NCBI GenBank assembly: GCA_027924645.1
Contig: BSBN01000829.1
Span: 2,790,001-2,854,000, forward strand
DNA length: 64,000 nt
Direction of reading: 5' to 3'
From: Cunninghamia lanceolata
Taxonomy: Eukaryota > Streptophyta > Pinopsida > Cupressales > Cupressaceae
The first letter of the stretch is position 1, and each line of letters opens with the position of its first letter. Under the pieces are notes generated by a model, which made no database searches, was not told the origin of the DNA, and was given only the letters and a program-made list of their open reading frames with translations. Of the stretch, positions 1 to 10,435 are shown in pieces. Both the position numbers and the translations under genes were made by a program.

Positions 1-329
1 ATGTCTACTTTCACTTTTTGCTAACTTGATACAAGTTAGAGGTTGTGAAAAGTTATAACTTGCAAATTGGTGGTTATTTCATGAAGGTTTGTTAAAAGAG
101 CAACCCATAAGTTGTTTATTAGTTGTGAAGAGCCTTCAAAAGATCAATAACTAGGTAGTTATTATAACTACCAAGACTTTCAATGCAAACAGTTGGTGTT
201 GGTCCTTGTTTTACACATCCTTCTCACCTGTGTCTAATGGAAGTTGTTCCTCCATGGTTACTGGAAATAGTTCAACAATGACTTCACATGGCATCTCCTA
301 TTGGTGGTCAATACAAACATTTTTTTTTA
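1..329. other. Leader stretch without a gene
   Basis: No coding signal is supported here. The one structure I see is an interrupted palindrome at 154-172, with arms GGTAGTTA and TAACTACC separated by TTA. The related strings GGTAGTTA and GTAGTTAC recur in the promoter-like patch near 3.43-3.50 kb, so this may be a scrap of the same repeat family. Confidence 0.4.
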
Positions 330-1900
330 ATTTTGTGGCTTCTTCAAAAAGAAATGTTTTTAGTTGGAGTGATGCAGAAAGTTCTCTAAATATTGAAAAG
401 GTTAATGCAAACATGTGGAATCACAGACAAAAGCACACGGACTGTTGTACAAAATGTGGTCTCATGGGAGGCAACCAATGCAAGAGTAAGACCAAATTCC
501 ATAGCCTTCACCAAAATCCTTGTGGCTTATAATAAATGGGAGTTTTAGAGAAGGGTATGGCTGTCGGTCAAAACATAACAAGATAGAGATTCCTGCCAAA
601 TATTATAGTTCAAAATGCTCCAACAGACGTGGTCTCACAGACTACAATTGCTGCAAGATATATATAAAATAGATTTATTGAAAATTTTCAAGATTTCAAG
701 CATATGTAAATCGTAGACTTGTGTATATGTTTTGGAAGTATACAAAAGGCACATAAACTGTTTGGTAAAATGTTTCAAGGAAATGTGTTTTGGTATAGCA
801 TATACACATAATGTGGAAGCGTAGCTGAGGTCTGTGAAATGTTTGATATAATGCCTCAAATCTGTCATCTCAAGAAATGCAATTATCACAATGTGGACTA
901 GGATTTTTCTTCTCAGATTCGATCCTCTAGCCATCTCACTTGTTAAACCCATTTCACTTTGCCTTGATGTCCACTTCTTCCAGTTGACCAAGTCCCGCTC
1001 CAATTTGGAATACTCGACTTATTGGAATGACTGAATCAAAGTGATTTCCTGCCCTTCCTAGAGGTTCTACAATTGCTTACGTGAGGTTTGTTCATGGAGT
1101 TTCCCCCTAATCTCTACCCTTTTCCTTTGCCGCAGTTACCAATATAAAGTGAGTGCCACCAATTGCCTTTGTCGAATGCTCTATGGATAACCCATTTTTG
1201 GACGGGGAACAAAGCCATATGGATTCGATGAGGGCACTTTGAGCTTACGATGGGCATATTTTGCTTGCGAGCTCAAATGCGCAACTATAAATGGTTTGAG
1301 GCCAAATTCCACGACCTTCTACCATCATTCTTCCCTGCTTGCAATGAGGAAGCATAGACAAGCCGCATGAACTGTTTGACAGAATGCTTCGAAGAATTAG
1401 TTATCTCATGCCATCAGTTATTCCTAGCGGATTCCTTGAAACCTCTTATATGTGCAACTGCTAGCATAAGTTATAATGCTCTGGGAGACGTTTCTGCAAA
1501 ATGTGGAAGCATTTACATTGCATGTAAACTGTTTGATAGAATACCTAATTGAAATACAATGACTGTGGGATAAATGCAAAAATGGATTTGTTGAAAAGAC
1601 TTTAGAAGCTTTCAAGGAAATGCGATTCACTCAATATGGACCTCTATCAAAACATAATTGAAAACAAATTTATAACTCATATCTGGAATTGCTTTATTGC
1701 ACATATCTTGGAAGTTTAGAAGGTAGACAACACACGTGATTAGTTTGATAGTTTGACTCAAAGAAATGTCATTCCATGCACTATAATGGCGGCAGTGAAT
1801 ACACAAAATGGGCATGATGAAGAGGCTTTAGAAACTTTCAAACAAATGCATTTTACAAGTATAAAGCCAGTTCGATAATATATACCAGCTTCATCCTTGC
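330..1900 (+). pseudogene. Decayed pentatricopeptide-repeat (PPR) gene
   Basis: PPR proteins bind organellar RNA in chloroplasts and mitochondria. This copy is dead. Repeat-unit landmarks occur in all three plus frames: RNVFSW near 345, NVVSWE followed by RPNSIAFTKILVA near 455-525, LEKGMAV near 545, HKLFGKMFQGNVFW near 750-795, CGSVAEVCEMFDIMPQ near 815-860, AKCGSIYIACKLFDRIPN near 1498-1551, KNGFVEKTLEAFKEMRF near 1577-1630, and QNGHDEEALETFKQMHF near 1806-1856. The alternation of 'NVVSW', 'GxxxxALExFxxM' and 'KCGSxxxAxxLFDxM' units is typical of the plant PLS-type subfamily. Frameshifts and stops separate nearly every unit. The stretch at about 890-1350 lacks PPR character and may be an insertion or more decayed. 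No start codon or C-terminal domain (E or DYW) is recognisable. Confidence 0.75.
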
Positions 1901-4225
1901 CTGTGTGAATAAAAGAGGGTTTGTTAGATGTTGTCAGCATTCTAGTATGGTTGTCTAACTTCCTTGAAGACAGTAATATAGACCTTGTTGGTAGTTTTAA
2001 TAGTTTTGAAAACCTCTATCGAAGATTGATGGGTTATAGTATCATTAAAGTATTGATACTCATTTTGGGATGCCTACCAAGGAAATGGCAAGTGTTGCAA
2101 GGTTACCTAGGGTCTCTGAGTTAGAAGAAAGATTACATTTGACTCATGAAACTCTTATATGGAGGTGAAATAATAGTTTATTTGTTTGAAGTGTTGATGT
2201 GGATGTGCGTAGAAGAATATATTTTGATTGGTTTTCTAATTACTCATAACAACTCTAAAAGGATTTGTGGTGAGTAGAATCAACATGCTGAATTTGTTTG
2301 ATGACGACCATACACATTTTCGATCCTCATTCAAAAGGATTCCAATTGGGCAATGTCACAATAAGAAATTCTTAGTGCTAGAGCAAGTGCAACGACACCA
2401 AATGGCAAGAGGAAGAGAAGTCCAATCAAAGTATGAGGGAAGACAGTGAATTCAAAGTACAATTACAATTTTATTGACTTGAAGTGTGAGCACTATTTCA
2501 GCAACATTGAAAGACGAGGACAAATGTATTAATTCTAAAGTGAAATTATTTGAAACAATGTCAGAGTAGGAGGGCAAGCCCTAGTGTGGAAATACGAGTA
2601 CAAAAGATAACAAGTCAAGCTTCATGAGTTTCAAATTTTCATTTGAACCTACATAAAGATATAGTTGTGGCCCGAGTACAATAGAAGTTCAGAAATAGGC
2701 AATCTCAATCATGAGAGGTCTTATAATTTCTAATGGATCTCCATCTCCATATTACATTATTCATGGTTTAAATGCTCCTGGTGTTGAAAATGCACACATT
2801 CATTTTAGATATGAGAAGTTCTCAAAAAATTAGTGAATGGTGATGGCATTTTATGATTGCAATTGAGGTAAGAGCCTAAGATTCTGGGAAGGAGGGAGAT
2901 GATCTTCCTATAAAGTTGCATGAAATGGAAATTCAAATAGTCATGGGGATATTCGTCATGCAGGTGATCAACTGATGGGAAGTAAGGCAGCCCCTAACTT
3001 GTTTAAGACATATTTTTGTCTCACTTTCAACTGTGTCTTCAGTGGATACATATGGTTGTTGTTGCTTCAAATGATCATCATATTTATCTCTCCATAAATT
3101 CAAGTGTTGGGAGTAGTGATCATGTTAAGTAGGATATGAGTATTCTAGTGGATACGAAGCTACCACTTTGTTGAATCCCAATCAATACATATATGATTCT
3201 TCATGGCAATTATTATGCAGAGTTAGCAGACCGATTTCATCTACCATATTTCAAGCACTTGGAAAGAGATGTCAAGAAACAATTGAAGAGATGACTACCG
3301 GAAAGGAGCAGAACAGAGATAGAAAGTAACTGAGCCAATTTCACAACTCAAAAGTTGTATCTTTGAAAACTACTATTTTGAAAAGTGACTTGTTTCACTT
3401 ATTGTAATTAAAAGTTCAAAATTAGGTTTCCTTTCGAAAAAGGTAGTTACTTGAACTTGTTGGGAAGTAGTTACAAGTTGGTTACAAGGTAGTTATGGGA
3501 AAAGGCCTATAAATACAAGGCTATTTCAAATGTAAAGGGGGGTCTCTTTAGAGAGAACTTTTGCAGGGGGAACTTATGAAACTTCTTGGAACATTTTTGG
3601 TCTTACACATTGTATAGTTTACCTTTGAAATTGTATAATTTTGAAAAGATAATGAAGAAGTGCATTTCAGTTCGTATGTTCTTGATGTATTTTTGAGTTA
3701 TGATTACTAGTTTCTCATATTTCAAATTGGTGATTTTTCTATGTATTTATGTAAATCCAAGTTATCCATTGAAGCATGCAATTGGGGTGATGAAACACAA
3801 TCATGTCTCGGTATCCTGATTTGAAAGTGTTAAGATAAATTATCTCTTTGTATGTTGAGATTTGTCATCCTTCTTCATCGTTGTTGCACATATGTCATGA
3901 AATTCATCATGGAGTTTAGGAAAGTGGTTTCTGTCTTTGTGGTGAAATCCCCTCATACTTTTCAATAAGATTGTGAAACTCCTATTGGTTTTCGTATGTC
4001 TACCACGAGGGTTTCTACATGCCTATTTCTCCTGTTATTTTTCTTTTCTTCCTTTTTGTACTTTTAGGATAAAAGTACACAAAAATCTACAAATAACCCT
4101 ATCATATGAGGGAGCTGCCCCTCTCAAACGCATAAGAAGATCGTTGTTCTATCACGATCTCTCCAACTATTGGGACAATTTAGTCACCGCACTAAGGGCA
4201 ACGAGTCATTTTCAAAGGTTATTTC
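1901..4225. other. Unrecognised, probably decayed repeat sequence
   Basis: Only short open frames occur. The first 220 bases may be a further tail of the PPR remnant but show no clear unit. The region is non-coding as far as I can tell. Its only notable piece is the TATA-containing patch near 3.5 kb. Confidence 0.35.
3420..3560 (+). promoter_or_regulatory. Promoter-like patch with TATA box
   Basis: A good TATA box (TATAAATA, 3508-3515) follows several GTAGTTAC and GGTTACAAGGTAG-like strings and is followed by a purine-rich stretch (AAAGGGGGG near 3535). The layout resembles the U3/R boundary of a plant LTR or solo LTR. I could not define LTR ends or find a second copy in the window. Confidence 0.35.
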
Positions 4226-4618
4226 GTGGTGACAAATCTGTTTACCAATAGTCACAAATCTCATGAGTGTAGAAATATGCGAATAAACAATTCATTCAAT
4301 GGCAGATGCTTTGCTTGCAATAGAATGGGACATATGGCTAATCAGTGCAGATCAAGAGGATATCAGTCAAATATGCAAAGAAATGTTGTTTTCTACAATT
4401 GCAATAGATCTGGTCATATTGCCAAATTATGCAGGAGTAAGAATCAGGACAAAAAGGGTCCGGTGCATCATAATCAAAACCAAGACAAAGGAAAAGGAAA
4501 AGTGAATGCAGATGAAATTCAAAAGGAGATGAACAAGATTTGGGTGAAGAGGAGTATAGAAAATGTTGAGGATGGATCCACACCAAAATCTGGTTCTAAT
4601 ATTCCTTCTGGAAACTAA
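4226..4618 (+). pseudogene. gag: Gag 3' fragment with two CCHC zinc knuckles (element A)
   Basis: Gag coats retroelement RNA in the virus-like particle, and CCHC knuckles bind the RNA. The 130-codon frame shows one intact knuckle (CFACNRMGHMANQC, about residues 28-41). A second has its first cysteine replaced by phenylalanine (FYNCNRSGHIAKLC, about residues 56-69). A lysine-rich tail follows. The same two knuckles are the last ones in element C2's gag (27.87-28.09 kb), which supports homology. The N-terminal capsid part is absent. The upstream frame at 3973-4251 does not resemble gag. The frame ends with a stop at 4616-4618, just before the purine box GGGGGAGTC. The methionine at 4226 is only the first one in an open stretch and is not a likely natural start. 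Confidence 0.7.
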
Positions 4619-5254
4619 ATAAGATGAGCTCTGGCTTAGGGGGAGTCAAGAAGGAAAATAAATTTCCCTAGCCAGATAATTGGTGCCTGAAATTGGCACA
4701 AGGAAAGTTGCAGTTTAAAGGGTTCTCAGAGAAACTTCTAAAGAAGCCATGGTAAAGATATGAAAGATCCACAAGAAGATTTGAAGAGTCTAATCTTCCA
4801 AGATTGATCTGGTTTGACAGTTTTCTAGTATAAGCTGGATTTTCACAGTTTGATCTGATGTGATTCTAAACTGAAACATCTTGATCTACGAAAAAAGGGG
4901 ATGATTCGAGGAAAGTAGATACATTAAAATTCGTCACTAAAAATAGCTCTAAGTACATCTCAGTGATCCAGAAAGATCTCTCATGATAAAGCAACCGGAA
5001 TAACTTAAGTTGTGCATTTATTGCAAAATGGAATTAGGGTTTGCACAAAAATAAAAGGGTTCCTTTGTTCATCATTTGCACATTTGCATTCAAGAAAAAG
5101 AGAAAAGGAGCTCTACAACAAATTGTCTCAATCCTCTCAAAGATCAACCGTAGAAGTTGATTCTTCCAGCAATCCGATCCGGCTCATATTGTGAACCCTA
5201 GAAGTGTAAAAGGTATTTTCCTCTCTTGAAATCCTCTCTCTGAATCTTTGAAAG
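4619..5254 (+). other. Non-coding spacer in element A
   Basis: This stretch holds a purine box (TTAGGGGGAGTC, 4636-4647), many stops in all frames, and a leader-like segment that ends in pyrimidine-rich TCCTCTCTC just before the ATG at 5255. It may be the leader of the downstream ORF. No pol motif is visible. Confidence 0.4.
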
Positions 5255-8200
5255 ATGGCTACTTTGAATGTTGTGAAAATCACTGATAAGCCGTGCCCAA
5301 AATTTAGAAAACATCCCTATAAATCCCTAGAAGTTGATCCCCTAGGCGCATTTTCTAGCATTTCGCATGGGGTTTTGCATGTTGAAGATGTTAGGGCATA
5401 CATTCATGTGAATATTGAGGAATTCAGGGAATCCAAGTCGATGGACATATATCATAAGCAGCTAATAGATGAATCATTTGAACTCAAACCTCAGTACAAA
5501 GCCATTAGGGACAAGCATTTTGGATAGTTCATTCATTTCCCCTATTTTGTAGAAGATGAATGGGTCCGGTATATCCTGAGTAGAGTGCATGACAACTTCA
5601 TATGGTTGATCAGGCCATTTAAGATCACAAAGGATGCCATTAGGGTGGTGACCAGATTGCACTCATCCAGTGGGTTACCTACTCTCAAATCAGTCAAAAA
5701 CCAATCTGTGAGTGAAGCTACTGGATCTAAATTTGATAAAAGAGCAATGACAATTGAGGATATCATAGATTCAAATATCAAGTTTGCCGCCATGATAATT
5801 GGCTACAAGATATATCACTCAAGCAGAGAGAATTTCGTATCCGGAACAGCCATGTATACTGCCTATGAGATGTTAAGAAAGAATGCTGACTATGATCTCT
5901 ATGAGCTCCTTCTAAACCAACTTTTGGAAAATTTGCAGAAGATAAAGAAGGATAAGAAGAATTCTTTCAAATATGGTGGGTTAATACTCTGTCTATTTTT
6001 CTATTACATGAATGAGCTACCCGGACCTAGTGGCTGGATATGGCAAAATGACAGACCTATTGCCATACAAATCAGAGATTATTTGCATGGAATAGGTGAT
6101 GCCAAGGCACAAAATACAGCATTGTGGGGTTACTTCAAAAACTTCCAAAGCTTGATGCAGGCCAAAGAAAGAATCCCCCAATCATTGGTTGAGAAATACA
6201 AGGATACAATGTCCTTTATGGTAGAGACTGATCAATGCCTAATGGAGGCAGTGGAGCTAAGGATAGTCTGGATCATGCCAATGGGGTATGAAGAAGATGA
6301 GAAAATTGTAGAGCTACATGTTCAACACATGCTAAGTCAACCCAAGGATCCTAAGGCAGAAAGGTTTGGAACCTTTCAAGAATTAAGTGTGAAAATTCAT
6401 GTTGAATTAAGATAGTCTGAAATCAAGAGAAAAGTGAAAAGAGAAGTCGAAGAATTTGCCAAGAAACATGGAATATCAAAGGAGGCAGTTGATGCCAATA
6501 GAGAAAAGATGGAAAGGGAAGAGAAAGAGAAATAAGATGTAGAAAAGGAAAGTGATCCGGTGCAAGCCCCTTCCCAAACTAGATCCTCCAAGAGCTCTGC
6601 ACCTGCCACCTCTAAGAGCCAAAAGGCATCAAAACCAGAAGCCCAGACATCCGGAAAGGGAGAGAAAAGAATAAAGAAAAAGGCAACAAGATCCTTATAC
6701 AAGTCAAAAGGATGATGAAGAAACTGAAACTGATGAGGAAGTCAAGAAAATGAAGAAGAAAACATCCGGTGAATCCTCTATTGGTCAAGGCAAGAAAGAA
6801 AAGATAGAAGAATTTGTTGAAAAACCTACTCTTCGCATTGATGATATCATCAAATTAGTCACTGTGGATGGGAACCTAAAACCAATGATTGAGTTCTATG
6901 ATGAATATAATGAAGCTAACTAGAAGATCTTGCAAGAAGCTACAGTCAGGTATCTGAATATCTATAATAAGGCATTTATTGAAATCATATCTTTAATTTC
7001 CAAAAGCCTAGAGAAGGAACTAGAAATAAGGAAGAATAATGCTAAGGCAAAGGACCTTAAGATCCGAGACCAGATAGCTATTCAACTCTATCCTTCAATC
7101 ACTTCAAAACAAATGAACATGATCTTCAAAGATTGTAAGGATGAGTTTCGGAGCAAAGCTAGAATGAATCAACTTATGCTTGGAGAAACTGATAATGGAA
7201 AAAGAAACAGAAGATATCCTCCGGAATGCTTTTAAAAGATTCAATATTCCTGTTATAGAGGACTTAGGTGATGAACCCTCTACCATGAATGACAAAGGAG
7301 AATCTACTGAGATAGTTGCAGAAGAGACAAAGGAAGGTGAGGAGAAAATTGAGGATCTAGATTCCTCTGCTCCAGAAGAGGTAGTCCTTAAAGAATCAAA
7401 CATCTCTCCTCTGGTTTCCCCAGCAGACTCCGGATCTAGAGGAGAAGAAAGAACAGAAGAGAAAATTAGTCAAGAAGAAGAGGTGAAGTGAAGAGAAAAA
7501 GGTCAAACAGAGAAGATGACAAGTGATAGTGCTGAGGCTACAGAAGGGAAGAAAACTCTGTCTCCGGCAAGAGACATTGCAGAAGCAGTCAAAGACTTCT
7601 TGACAAAAGAAATGATGGAATTAGATGAACTAGAGCTACTTCAAGGACCATTCAATTTTGATTCCCTCTCCCCAGTTCAGACTATGAAGATAGCATCCTT
7701 TGCCCATGCAAAGGCAAAAGAAAAACTTTTGAAGTCTCACATGGAAGACTGTGAGCTAATAGAAATTGCATCTAGTACATTGGAGAAAATCATGCCATCC
7801 TTCCAGAAGGATCTTTCAGCCTCTTCATCCGATAACTTAAAATCTCTTGTCAATTCAGTTAGCACACATTTTGATTCTTTGGAAAAGTCAGCTGAAGATA
7901 AAGTCTAGAAAGAATTTTTGGAAAAGAGACTCTTTGAGGTGCAAGGTCTAATAACAAATGATAGGAGAGTTATGGATATTGGGATAAAGAGCTTAGAAAG
8001 TGCTCTTAAAGATGGTGGAGAAATATATAAATTTTGTTTATCCTAGTCTAAAGTGACAATGGATATTGAGAAGAAAGTGAAAGAACAAGAGGATAAACTG
8101 TCAAGTTTATCCCAGAATTTTGATCCTCTTACCTCCTCCATAATAAATCAAGAGTGTCAGATTATTGCAGTCATAAATGAAATTAAGAATCTTGAGAAGG

Positions 8201-8406
8201 AGAAGAAAAATAGAATAAACAAGCTAAGTGAACTCAGAGGGATAATTATCCCTAAGTTAGAGGCCATGCATGAGGCCCTAACTAATGCTCAGACCATAGC
8301 CCGGACCAGTGATCAGACAGATCTAAAGAGGGCAGAAGCTTTTGCATTCCTATTGAGTGGTCACATCTCAATTTTTGAGAGGATGAAGAAGAGTTGGGTG
8401 ACATAA
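5255..8406 (+). pseudogene. Extra ORF of element A, unrecognised family, about 1,050 codons
   Basis: I do not recognise a named protein. The start is chosen at 5255 (MATLNVVKITDKPCPKF), the first ATG after a pyrimidine-rich leader. In-frame stops lie near 5525, 6413, 6531, 6921, 7489, 7906 and 8046, with frame changes near 6700 and 7190. Residues about 1-390 look globular: a motif IRPFKITKDAIRVVTRL, then a helical segment YDLYELLLNQLLENLQKIKK, a hydrophobic stretch GGLILCLFFYYMNE, and ALWGYFKNF. A basic Ser/Lys-rich linker follows (about 6420-6780), then acidic segments, then a long helical or coiled-coil tail ending GHISIFERMKKSWVT. Motif order and length parallel ORF X at 47.2 and 60.7-64.0 kb. 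Similarity to plant transposon-associated 'mobile domain'-type proteins is only a guess. No catalytic signature is seen. Confidence 0.6.
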
Positions 8407-8698
8407 GTGGTACAGTTGAAGACCACCTTTGCAGATATACTTCAGTATATGTAAGTATAACATGTATATATACCTATGCGGCTAAGTATAGTCAAAATTT
8501 TGGAAATTTTGGTATGCGGATCCTACCCTTTGACATTGATGTCAAACGGGGAGTGAGTAGCAGTGAAAAATGTGGAATATAGCTAAGGGGGAGCTCCGGT
8601 AAAATGTACATTAGAACAGAGCATTAGCCAAGGGGGAGTGTAGTGTGACACTTAGTCATTTTTCACTAAGTGTTGCCATCAATGCCAAAGGGGGAGAT
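8407..8698 (+). promoter_or_regulatory. Dyad-plus-purine boxes and polypurine tract upstream of LTR A
   Basis: A near-perfect dyad TTTGACATTGATGTCAAA (8529-8546) is followed by CGGGGAGTGAG. Further boxes are AAGGGGGAGCTC near 8584 and AAGGGGGAGTG near 8630. The final TGTTGCCATCAATG (8671-8684) with CCAAAGGGGGAGAT sits directly against the LTR start at 8699. The last box is the expected plus-strand primer (polypurine tract). The earlier ones look like duplicated copies. Confidence 0.65.
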
Positions 8699-9803
8699 TG
8701 TTGGCAAGAGACACTATGTGGCTTCATGAGTGTTGTCATTGATGGCAACAAAGTCCATCCCACACATCCACAGGACATGGTGTGTCTCTACCGGAAGTCA
8801 GATTGAAGAGTATTTTGGTTCGGAGACCAAGAATAGAGCATGCAACAAGGTTTGACAATCAGGTCTAGATCTCTCAGAGGAAGTATCTTTGTAAAGTACG
8901 GACTTGGGGAAGTCAATAGGAATACCATGACTAATATATTCTAAAGTTTGAGCCTCCGGTGATGATAGATTGGAAAGATATAAGCATCTGAGTGTTGGGT
9001 TCCTATTTGGCAGAGTAGACTAAGGAAGACCTGACTGGCAGAGCATCAAACCTTAATCCGGATGGAATATTGATGGTGGTCAAGCTTCTTGAGGTATCAT
9101 TCATGATTGGCTGACATGATTGATGACTTCTTTAACTATCTTTTTGATACGCATCACTTGGTAAGCAAGGATTTAGCTAACATATCAGAGTTTGAGAAAA
9201 TGTTGAGTATTTCGGATGCCGACTAAAAAGATGATGAAACCCTTGGTGCGGATATATATACCAGATGAATTTAGATGTGAAGGAGTGTGTGGTGTATTGT
9301 GAAGTGCGAAGAAAAGTAGAGAGCAGTGTGGAAATAGTAATACAGGTCCGGTATGTGATAGGACAACAACATCAAAGAAGAGGAAGAATGAAGTGCAGTA
9401 GATCAGTGTATTGAGCCTAACCAGAACTGAACCTCAGCATGTGTGGATGCTTCTCATCAGTTCAAGTATCTTGTTGCTTTCTTTATAACTTGTAGACAGT
9501 GAGTCTCTTATAGGCAGTGAGCCTCTTGTGAGTAGTGTACTCGGGCAGTGAGCCCTAATTAGCAAGTGCCATTTTGTACTTCTATTCTTTTAACAGAGAA
9601 TACAATCTTGGGTTAGTCACCCCATGGTTTTTCCCTTAACAGGGTTTTCCATGTCAAAATCATTGTGTTATGTGTATTGATTTTGTTTTTGCTTTCATGG
9701 TTATGGATGCTTACATGTTTTGATGCTGCACTAATTGTTAAAGAAGAACATAAAGTTAAATTAATTAAGATAATTGATTCACCCCACCCTCTTAGTTATC
9801 AAG
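8699..9803 (+). repeat. 3' LTR of element A, 3' end truncated
   Basis: It starts TGTTGGCAAGAGAC straight after a polypurine tract. TGTTGTCATTGATGGCAACA (8731-8750) lies near the start. A cluster of GCAGTGAGCC-like units occurs at about 9496-9555, followed by a GGTTTTTCCC...TTTTCCATG block. The end ATTGATTCACCCC...CTCTTAGTTATC matches the 3' end of the LTRs of C and C2 but lacks the terminal CAACA. Sequence of element B begins within a few bases of 9803. Confidence 0.7.
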
Positions 9804-10326
9804 AGGATCTAGGGGGATCATCCCCTTGGTAGGGGGTCCAGGGGCCGCGTGCCCTGGCGAGGGGGTCAGGAGCAGCTCCCTCAAAACCACATTTTATTTG
9901 ACATTTTATTATTGTGAATCTGAATCATTTGTCATTAGGTCACAGATCTGACAGTGGATATTTTGTTAGTTATCTTGCCCTAGAAGGCAACCCCCTTTTA
10001 TAAGGATATTTGTACTACATTTTTATCAGAGTTGAGAGTAATAGGCACCGCTGGATTGAAGATTGAAGGATAGAGGAAGTGCATGTATTGTAATCTCATA
10101 TATTTGAAGATAATACAACTTGGAGCCTCTTTTCTTGGTGGAGTTTTTTACCCAAAAGGGTTTTCTCCACGTTACATACTATGTTATGTGTTCTATTCTT
10201 AATGCTTGTTATTTCTATGTATTGGGTTTTAATTTCTGCTACAATCTCCATTGATTCTACATTATTTAAGGATAATAAGGTTTGAATTAGATTTTTGTTG
10301 TGTGGTTTACACCTTCATTTCTAACA
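9804..10326 (+). repeat. 5' LTR of element B, 5' truncated
   Basis: About 523 bp align by eye with 14627-15146 of the 3' LTR, from the GGATCATCCCC string to the terminal CTAACA. The first part of the LTR (TGTTAGGATTAAGG...) is missing. An R/U5-like segment with AAGATAATACAACTTGGAGC and a GTTTTCTCCACG block is shared by both copies. Confidence 0.85.
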
Positions 10327-10328
10327 TT

Positions 10329-10340
10329 TGGTATCAGAGC
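10329..10340 (+). promoter_or_regulatory. Primer-binding site, initiator tRNA-Met type
   Basis: TGGTATCAGAGC lies 2 bases after the LTR terminus. It is the canonical complement to the 3' end of plant initiator tRNA-Met, used to prime minus-strand DNA in copia elements. All 12 bases are intact. Confidence 0.95.
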
Positions 10341-10435
10341 TTGGCCAGTTTTGATTCTTGGGTGGTAGTGTGAAGGTTTTTTAGCTACAATGGGAGATTT
10401 GGTTGTTTTTTGTTTGCAAATCTTATGTAGATATC

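Larger units (their letters stand above)
4226..9803 (+). mobile_element. Element A: copia-lineage LTR retroelement, pol missing, extra ORF
   Basis: The order is a gag 3' end with CCHC knuckles, about 600 bp of non-coding DNA, a broken ORF of about 1,050 codons, purine boxes and a 3' LTR. No protease, integrase or reverse transcriptase lies between gag and the LTR. The gag end matches element C2 by eye, both in its zinc knuckles and in the shared string around GCTCTGGCTTAGGGGGA at 4629-4645, so A belongs to the same broad copia lineage. The 5' LTR was not found. The 3' LTR is cut off where element B's truncated LTR begins. It looks like a non-autonomous derivative that kept, or gained, an accessory ORF. 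Confidence 0.65.

Noticed and set aside
206..532. 108-codon ORF as an independent gene
   Set aside because: PPR-like pieces occur in this and a neighbouring frame, so it is part of the PPR pseudogene.
10329..10340. tRNA gene
   Set aside because: Only the 12-base primer-binding match to initiator tRNA-Met is present, with no cloverleaf.
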